A stretch of 64,000 nucleotides of DNA, taken from positions 113,060,141-113,124,140 of the forward strand of contig NC_079487.1 in NCBI RefSeq assembly GCF_020520425.1. Direction: 5' to 3'. How positions within the stretch are numbered: position 1 is the stretch's first letter; each line of letters opens with the position of its first letter. Shown here one piece after another: positions 28,121 through 39,119 of this stretch. This stretch comes from Spinacia oleracea (taxonomy: Eukaryota > Streptophyta > Magnoliopsida > Caryophyllales > Amaranthaceae). The position numbers were made by a program, and so were the translations under genes. The notes below the pieces were generated by a model. The model did not search any database and had not been told where the DNA came from. It was given only the letters and a program-made list of their open reading frames with translations.

Positions 28121-31100
28121 TCAAGGTGGAGCATGTAGATCTCGAATGCCCATCTTGTTCAAAAAAAACTCAAATTGCGCCTTCCCCAACGCTTTGGTGA
28201 AGATATCTGCTAACTGAACCTTCGTCGACACGTACGACGGACTGATGATCCCTTCCTTGATTGCATCTCGAATGAAATGACAATCTGACTCGATGTGTTT
28301 TGTCCTTTCATGGAACACCGGATTCTGTGCAATATGTAACGCAGACTGACTGTCGCAATACATCCTCATGCCTTGGTCGTGTGTCACCCCCAAGTCGCGT
28401 AGTAGTTGTTTCAACCACTTCAACTCACACGTCAGACCTGCCATCGATCGATATTCTGCCTCAGCAGACGACCGAGAAACAGTATGCTGTTTCTTGGTCT
28501 TCCAAGAAACTGGCGACATAGCAAGTGACACAAACCATCCAGTCACCGACCGACGCGTCATTGGACACCCTGCCCAATCCGAGTCGCACCACCCCTCCAA
28601 CTGCAACGCACTGTCCGACCGAAGTAGTATACCTTGACCCGGACACTTCTTCAAATATCTCACTACTCGCAAAGCTGCTTCCCAATGTGCCTCCTTTGGT
28701 GCTTGCATAAATTGAGATAGGACATGTACAGAGTAGGCAACGTCTGGTCGCGTGACAGCCAAATAAACCAGACGTCCGATCAGACGCCTATACTGCTCAC
28801 CGTCCGACAGGTCTGGCCCGTCTGCCAATGCCAACCTATGATTCTGTTCCATGGGAAAGTCCACAGGCTTTGCTCCCAACAATCCGGCCTCGGAGATGAT
28901 GTCGAGGGCATATTTTCTCTGACATACATAGAACCCTTGACTACTTCGTGCCACCTCTAACCCAAGGAAGTACTTCAGAGCCCCGAGGTCTTTCATTTTA
29001 AAACACTCCTTCAAGTATGCCTTAAAACTCTCAAGCGCAAACTTGTTATTGCCTGCGACAATCATGTCGTCCACATAAATGAGCACACTCAGCTGCAACG
29101 TACCTTTAGACAGAGTAAAGAGAGAATAATCGGACAGCGACTGTCGAAATCCATAGTGCGTCAATGCCGTCGACAACTTCTGGAACCAACATCTAGGTGC
29201 TTGTTTCAACCCATACAACGACTTTCTCATTCGACACACTTTGTCAAAGTGATTCTTCTGGAATCCAGGAGGAATCTTCATATAGATCTCTTCCTCCAAG
29301 TCACCGTGCAAGAACGCATTGTGGACGTCCATCTGATGCACGTCCCACTGTTTGACAGCTGCGACAGCTAGGAAAGTTCGAATTGTCGCCATCTTCGCGA
29401 CGGGAGCAAATGTCTCATTATAATCCAACCCTTCCTCCTGATGATTCCCTAAACATACCAATCGAGCCTTCAGTCTCAACAAATTCCCATCCTCATCACG
29501 CTTCTCAGTATACACCCATTTACTCCCCAGTGCTTTCTTCCCTTCCGGTAAATTTTCCAACGTCCATGTCCCCTGTTCCTCCAACGCGTCGATTTCAGCA
29601 GCCATTGCCTGACGCCACCCCTCATGCTGCATCGCTTGTTTAAAAATCTTAGGAACTTTCCCTTCTTGCAATGCTGCTATATAATGCCTGTGCTTTGACG
29701 AAAAACGCTCATAATTAACAAAATATGTGATAGGATAAGGAGTACCTGAGAGTGATGACGCCGTAGGTGTTTTGTCGGAAGTACTATATTTTTCCCGTAT
29801 TGTATGTATCACACAGTCTTTCAGCTTTGTCGACGGAAACTTCGCACGCTTCCCCCTTCCTAACTCCGTATCCTCCACACACTGCCTTGTCTCACTCTCG
29901 TCACTATTCGTCGTCTCCTCTACACCTGTCTGTGAGGAGACGACGTCTGAATCCACTCGACTAGGAGTTTCATGTTGTTGTTCCTCCCTCCCAGGCGACG
30001 ACACTCCCCTGTCGTCGCCACTGGTCAATGACACCCCCTCATCAGCTCCCGGATGCGACAATACTCCCTCAGTATCACCTGTAGGCGGCGACACCCCAGC
30101 AGTATCACCTGCACGCGACGACACGGTCTCAAGACCCGTAGTCCCACTCTCATCCAAACTCCAATGGTCAAGCCCCCCATGACCATCATGCACCAGTGGC
30201 AACACATCCGATTCATCTACAAAAGGAAACGTCCCTTCATGAAACTTGACATCCCGTGAGACGAAGAACTCATGTGTCTCTAGATCATAAAGTTGCCATC
30301 CCTTCCTGCCAAACGGATAACCCAAAAACACACATCGGCGACTCCGAGACTCAAACTTATCCCCTTTACACCGGAGATTATATGCATAACACAGACACCC
30401 AAACACGCGGATAGGCACATACGATGGTGGTTTACCAAACAACATCTCATAAGGTGTTTTATTGTCAAGGATCGGGGTAGGTGTACGGTTTATCAAGTAA
30501 CAGGCGGCCAAAATACATTCCCCCCAAAATTTTATTGGAAGATTTCCTTGAAAACGTAACGCCCTCCCAACATTCAAAATATGTTGGTGTTTTCTCTCGA
30601 CTCTCCCATTTTGTTGAGGCGTCCCAACACACGACGACTCAAACAGAATCTCATGTTGACGAAAATAATTTTGTAAGCAATTGAATTCAGTACCATTATC
30701 ACTGCGTACTACTCGAAGGGATCTATTAAACTGACACTTAATCATGGCAACAAAATTAAGAAATGTCGATGCAACTTCCATTTTATTACTCAGTAAATAA
30801 ATCCACACACCTCTAGAATAATCGTCAACAATGGTAAAAAAATACTTTGCCCCACAAGACGAGGGAGTCTTGTAGGGTCCCCATAAATCAAGATGAACCA
30901 ATTCAAATGTGCGACTAGCACGACTAACACTAACTGGAAAACTCTCCCTACATTGTCTCGCCCGCGGACATACATCACAAATTGTTTTATTCTTCCTAAT
31001 CTTATGACTCACTTGAGGAAGTAACTGCAACACTTTTTCCGACGGATGCCCCATCCGTTGATGCCACAAGTCGACCACACACTCCACTGCTAGCACACGA

Positions 31101-32632
31101 ACCTTTGGAGCCCCACGGAAAAAATATAGTCCTTCCTGTCGATCACCTACGCCAATCACCATCCTCGTCGAGCGGTCCTGAAGAACACACATTTTGTTAG
31201 TAAATTGAGCAGCACAATGTAATTCGTCACTTAATTGAGTTACAGAAATTAAATTGCAGTTCAATTTAGGCACAAATAGAACATTATCAAGCACGAAACC
31301 ATCCTCCAAGACCACCGAACCATATTGGTTTGAATTTGCAGGTTGACCGTCCGGCAACACAACCTGTTGATTTCTTGATGTCTTGATATTTCTCAGGATT
31401 GAAATATCACCCGTCACATGACGTGATGCCCCACTGTCAACAATCCATCGTAAATCAAGATTACCTTGCAACTTGTTTGGAGGTCGTGACAAGATGTCAA
31501 CTATTTGCTGGACTTGCTCCTTCGTCACCCCAACAAGCTCATGATTGGTTGTCGTCACTGCACCCTGCGATCCGTCTCCACTCGTCACAGTGGTTGTCGC
31601 CCCTCCTGTGGCATTGCTCACGGCATTGGCACGAGCGACACCACTGGTCGACGACGCTGCCCCACGAGCTACTCTGCCTCCTCTAATCGACGTCCTGCCT
31701 CCTCGACCAGGCCCTCGTCCACCTCGTTTCTTCTCATCCCACCATTCAGGAAATCCAATCAGCTGATAACAAGTTTCTTCCTCATGACCCTCACGATTGC
31801 AATGACCACAAAATCTGCCACTGACATCTCCCGACCTCGACCGAGCCTTAGTCTCGACCTTGAACGCCATGACACTCTCCGGACCTCTCGCAGCCTTGGC
31901 GCGCATGGTCTCGGTATTCATAACCGTCTGGTACGCCTCGTCGAGTCCTGGCAACGGCGATCGTGCTAACAGTTGTGCACGAATGGCTTCATAGTGATCA
32001 TCCAGGCCAATTAGGAAATAGTGCAGACGATCTTCATCGTGAATGTCCCCCACCTGCTTCGCTATATTACACGTACAACCCGCACATACACACCTGGGAA
32101 CTCGTGCATACTGTACGTACTCCTTCCATACCTTCGACAAGCGGCCATAGTACTCCATGACGCCCTCAGACGTGCCCTGCTTGCAACCACTCAGAGCCAT
32201 CTTAATATGGCAGACCCTGGTGCCCGACACGACGCAGTACCGCGTCCTCAAATGACTCCACAACTCGTGAGCAATATCAAAGTCCTCCAGATTCGAACGC
32301 AAACTCTCGTCAATGGTGTTTGTGATCCAAGACACCACCATCGAATTGACCGCAATCCAATGTTTCATCTTCGTCTCGTCCATAATGGGTTCCTTCACAG
32401 AACCGTCAAGAAATCCAAATTTGAATTTTGAAATCATCGAGCGACGAACGGCTTTGGCCCATTCATCGTAGTTCGATGCTCCTCTTAGTTTCACAGGGGT
32501 GATAACAATACCGGGGCCGTCGCCTGACCCGAGATAGTAGTCTAGGTCGACGGCGGCGGCGATGACCTTTGGTGGTGCCTCCTCATCGGAACTCATGGTG
32601 ATACTTAAGGAATTGTTAACTCCTGATCTCAA
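28121..32632 (-). CDS. Copia Gag-Pol polyprotein (intact, 1503 aa)
   Basis: A single frame encodes all steps of Ty1/copia replication. Numbering from the first Met: a UBN2-type gag core near 50-240, CCHC zinc knuckle CGHCNREGHEEETC at 275-288, aspartic protease DSGA at 399-402, and integrase with an HHCC zinc domain (His524, His529, Cys552, Cys555) and catalytic Asp582, Asp645 and Glu679. The RT has KWVYTEKR and YVDDMIVAG (active site about 1180), followed by RNase H with DSDWAGCP and a terminal ADIFTKAL motif. A second Met, at residue 13 (MSSDEEAPP), is an equally good start and is closer to family norms. No stop or frameshift is seen, so the element could be autonomous. Many short open frames on the opposite strand are shadows of this gene. 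Confidence 0.95.
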   Translation of the reverse strand: MRSGVNNSLSITMSSDEEAPPKVIAAAVDLDYYLGSGDGPGIVITPVKLRGASNYDEWAKAVRRSMISKFKFGFLDGSVKEPIMDETKMKHWIAVNSMVVSWITNTIDESLRSNLEDFDIAHELWSHLRTRYCVVSGTRVCHIKMALSGCKQGTSEGVMEYYGRLSKVWKEYVQYARVPRCVCAGCTCNIAKQVGDIHDEDRLHYFLIGLDDHYEAIRAQLLARSPLPGLDEAYQTVMNTETMRAKAARGPESVMAFKVETKARSRSGDVSGRFCGHCNREGHEEETCYQLIGFPEWWDEKKRGGRGPGRGGRTSIRGGRVARGAASSTSGVARANAVSNATGGATTTVTSGDGSQGAVTTTNHELVGVTKEQVQQIVDILSRPPNKLQGNLDLRWIVDSGASRHVTGDISILRNIKTSRNQQVVLPDGQPANSNQYGSVVLEDGFVLDNVLFVPKLNCNLISVTQLSDELHCAAQFTNKMCVLQDRSTRMVIGVGDRQEGLYFFRGAPKVRVLAVECVVDLWHQRMGHPSEKVLQLLPQVSHKIRKNKTICDVCPRARQCRESFPVSVSRASRTFELVHLDLWGPYKTPSSCGAKYFFTIVDDYSRGVWIYLLSNKMEVASTFLNFVAMIKCQFNRSLRVVRSDNGTEFNCLQNYFRQHEILFESSCVGTPQQNGRVERKHQHILNVGRALRFQGNLPIKFWGECILAACYLINRTPTPILDNKTPYEMLFGKPPSYVPIRVFGCLCYAYNLRCKGDKFESRSRRCVFLGYPFGRKGWQLYDLETHEFFVSRDVKFHEGTFPFVDESDVLPLVHDGHGGLDHWSLDESGTTGLETVSSRAGDTAGVSPPTGDTEGVLSHPGADEGVSLTSGDDRGVSSPGREEQQHETPSRVDSDVVSSQTGVEETTNSDESETRQCVEDTELGRGKRAKFPSTKLKDCVIHTIREKYSTSDKTPTASSLSGTPYPITYFVNYERFSSKHRHYIAALQEGKVPKIFKQAMQHEGWRQAMAAEIDALEEQGTWTLENLPEGKKALGSKWVYTEKRDEDGNLLRLKARLVCLGNHQEEGLDYNETFAPVAKMATIRTFLAVAAVKQWDVHQMDVHNAFLHGDLEEEIYMKIPPGFQKNHFDKVCRMRKSLYGLKQAPRCWFQKLSTALTHYGFRQSLSDYSLFTLSKGTLQLSVLIYVDDMIVAGNNKFALESFKAYLKECFKMKDLGALKYFLGLEVARSSQGFYVCQRKYALDIISEAGLLGAKPVDFPMEQNHRLALADGPDLSDGEQYRRLIGRLVYLAVTRPDVAYSVHVLSQFMQAPKEAHWEAALRVVRYLKKCPGQGILLRSDSALQLEGWCDSDWAGCPMTRRSVTGWFVSLAMSPVSWKTKKQHTVSRSSAEAEYRSMAGLTCELKWLKQLLRDLGVTHDQGMRMYCDSQSALHIAQNPVFHERTKHIESDCHFIRDAIKEGIISPSYVSTKVQLADIFTKALGKAQFEFFLNKMGIRDLHAPP

Positions 32633-32738
32633 TACTCAACAAGCGAAGAAAGTCGCTGTTCTCAATACTCGGCTACACTCTCTCAAATTTCTTGCGGAAA
32701 AAAAAATCTAGGGTTTTTAACCTAGGCTCATGATACCA

Positions 32739-32900
32739 TGTCAAATATTGTGTAATCTCGTATCATTCTCATTAATAACACACGTATATATAGTACAACT
32801 CAGTTACCTAAACCCTAGGTACACATTAGGTAACTTACCATAGTTAGGACTCTACAGAATATTCACAGAATAATATCTAATATCTTAACATATCTTAACA
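32739..32900 (-). repeat. Copia 5' LTR (right)
   Basis: 162 bp with TG...CA ends; contains the promoter for the minus-strand element (a TATATATA stretch lies within it). Confidence 0.93.
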
Positions 32901-34347
32901 TTATTCGATCATTTAACACCTACCCCACCATATACTTTATTCAGCTAGAGATATCTTCGAAGCGGGGTGGTGCTGGTTCCCCAACACAATATAAAATTCT
33001 CATTCACATGTCCGTCACCACGATAGGTGTCATACTCATCCCCGTCCTCATTCCCGCCTCGTAGGAAAAAAATAAAATTAACTCCGCTTCATCCCCGTCC
33101 GTGTATCTACACCCGCCTCAAACCAAGTCCTAGACGGCTTAACCCAACATTATTTTTTGATAAGAGAGTTTTGAATTTTAAAACTCTAAGAGTATTAGAG
33201 AATTTGGTTGTCTGGTTACATTATACTTTGGACACATATAACTTATAGATATTTTCCTAATTAATTAAAGTTAATGATGGATAAATATGTTATTCCCTAT
33301 TCGGTTTCTTATTTATTGAAAAAAATGAAACAAATAAGGGTACATAGACAAAATTATTTCCCTCCCTATTCATCACACGTGTCAAACCTAGCCCTAGAGC
33401 ACCCGACATTATTTTTCGGTAGGAGAGTTTATTTTAAAACTCTATTCTAGAGTATTTGACAATATGGTTGTCTGATTACATTATAATTTGGACACGTACA
33501 GCTTATGAACATTCTCCTAATTAAAACTAATGATGGATACATTTTTTTATTGCACATTCAGTATCTTACTTATTAAAAAAAGAAAACAAATAAAGGTACA
33601 TAAAACAAATTATTTTCATCCCCACTCATCACATGTGTCAAACCTAGCCCTAGACGGATGGACCCAACATTACTTTTTGTAAGAGAGTTTTGAATTTTAA
33701 AACTCAAATCTCAATTTGGTTGTCTGATTACACTATACTTTGGACACATATACCTTATAAATGTTCTCCTAATTAAAATCAATGATGAAATTTTTTGCTA
33801 TTTTCCCATTCGGTATCTTGTTTATTATAAAAATAGAGACAAATAAAGAATCATAAACAAAGTTATTTTCATCTCTATTCATCACATGTGTCAATCATAA
33901 TGTTATTTTCATCCACCCTTTACTTTGATGGTCCCATGTGTCAATCATAATGTTATTCTCATCCACCCTTACTTTGATAGTCATATTTATATCATTATCC
34001 GAGCACTTAACAACTACTCCACTATTTTATTTATTCAGCTAGTAATAACTTTGAAGCTGGTCAGAGTCTCCACAGTCGTACTCGTCTAAAATTCTTATCC
34101 TTATTCCCGTCACCCACGATGAGAAAAGTACTCACCCCTCCCAATCTCCTTCTAACGGGTTAAAAGTAAAACTCATCTCCAATCTATCACCCACCCGTTT
34201 ATCCACACTCGCCTCAAACCCACCCCATGACTCAATTTTTTTTTTGGTAAGAGAGTTTTGAATTTTAAAATTCTACTACAGAATCTTCTACAATTCCAGT
34301 ATCTTATTAGAATAATTGAGTAAATAAAAAAAATATTATAATATGTA

Positions 34348-34380
34348 CTCTCTCCGTCCGGATTTAATTGTTGCAATAGT
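34348..34380. mobile_element. Single Stowaway-like terminus
   Basis: CTCTCTCCGTCCGGATTTAA follows TA, but no mirrored end was found to the right. It is probably a truncated copy. Confidence 0.4.
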
Positions 34381-35967
34381 CTATTCATGAATTTTTATGC
34401 GATAAGTTATCGTAAGCTTATATTATATAGTATAATAGAAACATAGGTTTGATGGGATATAGTGAGATTTTTTTTATATAGAAAAAGTATAGGAGAGAGA
34501 ATTAGAGAGAGACATAGCTCCACATCGATTTTCGTTATCCAAAATTACACGCAAAGATCTTTCATTAGATTACAATGTAAAATAAAGGCAAATATATTAC
34601 CCATGAAATGATCAAAGATAAATAAACTAATAATCCAAAATGAAACTACAAAATCTTTAAATTACTTTTCATTTAAAAGATTAAGGAACTGTTAAATAAA
34701 AGGCATAGTAGAAATTTTAAATTCGAGAAAGAAAAGATACAAAGTTGTTACACAATTTCTTCTTTCAATAAGCATGTTTTACAAAACCTTGATAAATACT
34801 ACTTTGAATATTAAAGCAAAGATAAATATTTGTTATACATATCCTCAGTCAATATAAGACACATATTTTAAATAAAAATTGACAATATATACATACAATT
34901 AGTCATTAGTAAATTTAAGTTAAATATTTTAATACATGCTAAGAGATGTTAAATATTTTAAATAAAAAGATATTTTAGACAACCTTGTTAAAATGTTTTT
35001 ATTCTTATTTTAAACAGATTATTGTCACATTGTAAATAATGCGATATTGAAGTAAATTCTCAGTATAACTTTTAGTCAATGATCTTGAAGTATGTACAAC
35101 ATATTTCAACATGTTATTTTTGTAGTATTAAAAATAATTAAAAAAATTATTTTCATAAGTAAATAAGTATTTCATAGTGTAATTGATTTATTACCAAAGT
35201 AATTAGAAGGTTTAAGTAAAAAACATACGAAGTTTATTATCACATTTATTGCCATATTAAATGTTTGGAAGTAGATTATTGTTTATTAAAGAGATTGTAC
35301 TTGCAGTAAATGAAATGATATGGGTATTAAATTTGTATTATGTAAGTATTTAGACAAATCCAACAAAATGATACGGAGTACATGACTATGTTCATCATCT
35401 ATATTAATAGTCATCAAATAACATTAAAATTACAGAGATGTGCGAATATAATAGTTAGTGTAAAAATAAAAGAGTTGTATCTAAAAAATTGAGGAGATAC
35501 ATAGTAGAGTAGTAGATAGATTAGGTTACGCAAGTTTTTCTCGTGTTTAAGGAAGTTACATACTCCGTACTTTCTTTTTTAAAGTAATAAAATATTACTT
35601 ATAATTATCGAATTTAGTTGTAAAAATATTATACAATATTATAGTAACCTTTTTTATACTATATTCATACTTCGTTGATTTTCAAATTTATTTGCATTCT
35701 AATTATGTAAGTACAAATCGGTAGATTACATTAATTATTTTTTGTAAATATCCTACTACGTAATCCGTATAATGGATTAATGTTTTTCATAAAAATATAA
35801 TCATATATTGTTATATTTGTTACCAAAATATAAAAACAGATTTTATAAAGTATTCCTCATGTATAGAATGACATTTTTTTTAGGAAAATAGAATCAAATA
35901 TTTTATTGGGTAAAAAGGTAACAAAATAATTTACAATCAAGTATTTTATTTTTTGATTTTTTTATAT
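34381..35967. other. AT-rich spacer without gene
   Basis: Very AT-rich, with scattered poly-A/T and no coding signal. I see no terminal repeats or RNA gene. Confidence 0.45.
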
Positions 35968-36030
35968 CTAAAAGAGAGGCCAATCAATGAGTGACATTTG
36001 TCATCACCACATTGATTTCCTCTCTTTTAG
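35968..36030. repeat. 63-nt near-perfect foldback
   Basis: CTAAAAGAGAGG (35968-35979) pairs with CCTCTCTTTTAG (36019-36030); inside it AATCAATG pairs with CATTGATT, and GTGA with TCAC. Right-hand flanking sequence read on the minus strand gives TCTATATATTATACTAAAAG, a Helitron-like 5' end. It is probably a transposon terminus; a hairpin RNA is possible but unsupported. Confidence 0.7.
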
Positions 36031-36329
36031 TATAATATATAGAATATAGATGTGGAAAGTGAAACTTCTATGAGAATTTTGACTTTCCTATAGACATAAG
36101 AAGTGGCTTACCCACCCTCCTTTTGTAAGTTACAGTCCCCATGTCAATTTCTAGGAAGAGTGAATACTTGTGTCAACCAAACAAGTTTAAGCAATTTTAA
36201 TAATTTTACAAGGGATGTAACTTCTCATGAAAATAAACTTCAATTCCAATGAGAATTTAATTCCTATGTGAATCAAACGACCCCTACATTTACGCTGAAA
36301 AAATGGTACGATTTATTTTTTATTTTTTG

Positions 36330-37320
36330 GATAAGGAAAAAAAACCAGGTTAATCCCTTTGATAGAGAAAACCTAACTCATCTTTTCAGATGACAAGGGA
36401 GAGGGAATGATCAAAAGACGGAAACCATAACGACATAGTAGGACAAGAGCTTTCTTTTGCCGCCAAGAAATGCGTCGCTTGATTGGCTTCCCGATAACAG
36501 TGAATGACCAAAAAAGAATCCAAATTCGATAAATACCGACTGACATCCTCAACTAGCTATAGCCCTTAATCTCCCATGGGACCTTCCAAATCCGGTTCAT
36601 TAGGTTGATCACCATCAAGTTATCTTCTTCAATAATAAGATTTTTGCACCCCATCGCCACCGCACATTTGATTTCTTCTCGTGGTGTCAAAGCTTCAGCA
36701 AATAGGATGGAGTCTTTCGGGTAAAAAGCTTTGGCTCCCGCCACTAACACCGCCCTTCATCGTTGCGAATAACAAACCCCAAAGTTGTGGAGGAAGTTCC
36801 TCTTTTGACGCCATCAAAATTTAATTTGAAGTAACCAGAAGGAGGTCGATTCCACGACACTTTCTTTTTTGCCCGAAACACACTTTTCTTAGAAAGAGAG
36901 GAAGGATATGCTTGATCTTCAATGTTGGACCACATCTTTATATAGTTAATGATTAAACAACTAATCTCTGTGCCTGACGTTGTTTCATTTTTAAACACTA
37001 TCACATTTCTAGTATACCAAATATACCACCAAACCGAAGTTAGTTTTGCTATGGAATCCCACCATAAGGAGTCCTTGATGTGAATTAAGTTATCAGCAAG
37101 GAGAAATGGGGATCAAGTGAAGTGAGATACCAACCATGTGAATGGTTGAGATGGCTGAGAAGATCCTCTCCAAATGGGCAAGAGAGGAACAAATGCTCAC
37201 TAGTTTCCATATGGTAGGAACAAAATTGGCATTCAAGAGGAACCGAAACATGACTTCCAAAAAGTCTTTATTTTGAGGGGATAACATATATCGCTACAAA
37301 TTAAATTTTCCAAAGATTTT
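36330..37320 (-). pseudogene. L1-type LINE 3' remnant (zf-RVT and RNase H)
   Basis: Minus-strand fragments of a plant LINE ORF2 C-terminus. At 37260-37130, in a frame different from the longest one, the zinc-binding zf-RVT motif reads CQFCSYHMETSEHLFLSCPF. At 37004-36744 a frame ends in the RNase H start WNRPPSGYFKLNFDGVKRG with the first catalytic Asp. After a frameshift, 36750-36553 continues with EALTPREEIKCAVAMGC and EEDNLMVINLM. A T-rich stretch at 36310-36330 may be the poly(A) tail. Frameshifts make it non-functional. The reverse transcriptase core and ORF1 are missing. Confidence 0.78.
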
Positions 37321-37445
37321 TTTTTAATTTTTCGGGGTTACATTTAGTTTCAAAATTCAGTTGAAAGGAACTCTATTATCTGTTTCCAAAGAAAGACCTT
37401 GCACTAAGCAATTAGCAGTTGTTTTAGTTGAAAAGATGCCACTTG

Positions 37446-38530
37446 TGTAACACCCGGCCTAACAATTCATTATTTTTATAAAACTATTTTCGCACTTAAA
37501 TAAAGGAATTATCAGAATATTACCGCCACCGTAATAATGGGTTAAGGCTACTATCATAATTATGCAGCGAAAATAACAAACTTTCAAAACATAAATAAAT
37601 AGTTAATGACCTTTAATACAAATTGGAACCATTAAGGTCCAAACCAACATCCAATTTAAAACAAACAATTCCACTAACTACTCCAATATATAGTCTAGAC
37701 TTTAATTAAAACAAAGCTCAAAACTATGCAAGCAATATTAAACTCTCCCAACCATCCCATCCTGAATGATAACCTTACTTGCAAGTCACCTTCTACGAGT
37801 CCTACTTAGAAAATGCTACTCCCCAACAATGCAAATGCATTTGATGGATCATCATAAGGTCATTATGGCAAAGGCCATGACCACAAGACATGAAAGCACG
37901 TAATCAACAAAAGCTGAGTACCACAAGCTAAACCAAGCCTATAACTAAACATGCTTCACTCCAAAATACAATAATGAATTCACATGCAAAATCCACCTTA
38001 TGAACATTCAATCATAAATATAAGACTCGACTCATGACACGACTCATGACTTTATAATTTAATTACAATAAGCACCGGGGTCTCTTTCTTCTTAGGTCCA
38101 GCCAGACCAATGTTGGGAGCTCTCCAAACACTCAAAATATAATAATAACCTATGTCACCTCTATGACCTGAATTCCCTACACATAAAATAATAATACAAC
38201 GTCTTGTATCACCGTTAGAAGCAACAACCCTGCGACCAAGTACTCCTCCCATTGTTCATACTCAACATGTGGCATACATTCCAAGAGTTTTGAAGCTTAT
38301 TCGATTTCACTTTACATTTATTAATGTTTTATTCAAAGTTCGACTCAAGACACAATCTAATAAAACATTCAATAATTAAATAACCAAACAACACTTTTAG
38401 AATCATTTAGGACTTGTGATAAAAAAAATACTTGACTTTAATTAATTACTACTTTGTTCCTTCTCAACATGATTCTACACGTTAGTCCACTTCATGCCTG
38501 TTAACATGAGGGTTGTGTACTAGACACAAA
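37446..38530. mobile_element. Possible LTR-type repeat, unclassified
   Basis: It begins TGTAACACCCGGCCTAAC, a form common at gypsy LTR starts. No matching 3' end or target duplication was found, and no coding sequence is present. The right boundary is only the start of the next region. Confidence 0.3.
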
Positions 38531-38541
38531 TAAATTAGATA

Positions 38542-38854
38542 CTCCCTCCGTCCCTTAATACTCGCATCGCTTTCCTTTTCAGGCCGTTCCTTAAAACTTG
38601 CACCGCTTCTATAAATGGATTTTTTGTTTACCAATATTACATTATTTTTCATACTTACCTACTAACCCGACCACTCCATACAAAACATCATTTAAAAATT
38701 CACACCCCCACTAACCCCTTACATATTTCCCACTAACTATATTAAAAAAAAAATACCCCACTACAAACTACCACCCATTAAATTAATAAGTCAATTCAAG
38801 TGTCTTAAACTCCGCACCTGTCAAACCGTTGCGAGTATTAAGGGACGGAGAAAA
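38542..38854. mobile_element. Stowaway MITE, decayed right end (313 bp)
   Basis: The left TIR CTCCCTCCGTCCCTTAATAC follows TA (38540-38541). The right end GGGACGGAGAAAA has lost the final GGGAG. It is related to the copy at 1230-1555 (shared TCAAACCG...GAGTATT arms). Confidence 0.8.
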
Positions 38855-38909
38855 TATATTATTGTAATAATTATGGGAATATGTTTTATCATTTTATCAA
38901 GTGAAGGAT

Positions 38910-39119
38910 AAAAAAAGCTCGGATTAAGGTCTGCTCGAACTCGAATTTTTTTTTTATCACATAAGAATTCTTAAGCTCGAGGTGAGTGCAAGCTCGAGTT
39001 CGAACTCAGTTAAATTTTACCAAACCATGCCGAACCATGTTAGAGTTTGACTGGTTAGGCTCGTGTCTACCCCTAATGTTGTTATAGTTTAGCTCGGTTT
39101 GACTTGTGTCCACCCCTAA
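38910..39119. mobile_element. Decayed hAT-like non-autonomous element
   Basis: Rich in GCTCGAGTTCGAACTC-type motifs, with repeated GTGTC(T/C)ACCCCTAAT ends at 39063-39080 and 39105-39120, resembling the CACCCCTA terminus of the element at 57305. Confidence 0.35.

Larger units (their letters stand above)
27952..32900 (-). mobile_element. Complete Ty1/copia retrotransposon (4949 bp)
   Basis: Identical 162-bp LTRs (27952-28113 and 32739-32900) start TGTCAAATATTG and end CTTAACA, flanked by a perfect 5-bp duplication TTATT (27947-27951 and 32901-32905). A methionyl-tRNA-type primer site (minus TGGTATCATGAGCC) adjoins the right LTR. A purine-rich tract (minus GAGGGGGGA) adjoins the left LTR. The single polyprotein ORF is open. 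Short LTRs and the zinc-knuckle form suggest the Ale/Retrofit lineage, which is a tentative placement. Confidence 0.95.
26669..34340. repeat. Degenerate tandem-repeat array (about 257-bp period)
   Basis: Repeating blocks contain, in order, AACTAATGATGGATAAAT, TTCGGTATCTTATTTATT, CAAATAAGGGTACATA, CATCACATGTGTCAAACC and GAGAGTTTTGAATTTTAAAA. The last motif recurs at about 33166, 33424, 33683 and 34251, giving a period near 257 bp in the best-preserved part. More diverged units occur at 26750-27180 and 27660-27950. The array is interrupted by the (TA)n tract and by the copia element at 27952-32900. It is non-coding. Confidence 0.6.

Noticed and set aside
28300..32431. Many plus-strand open frames of 60-150 codons across the copia element
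   Set aside because: They are antisense shadows of the Gag-Pol ORF in a less AT-rich coding region, with no homology or expression signal.
36553..37287. Three minus-strand frames as small host genes
   Set aside because: They are frameshifted pieces of one LINE C-terminus (zf-RVT then RNase H).
37446..38530. Solo LTR call for the TGTAACACCC-starting repeat
   Set aside because: The candidate TSD ACTTG at 37441-37445 has no partner preceded by CA; left as an unclassified low-confidence repeat.
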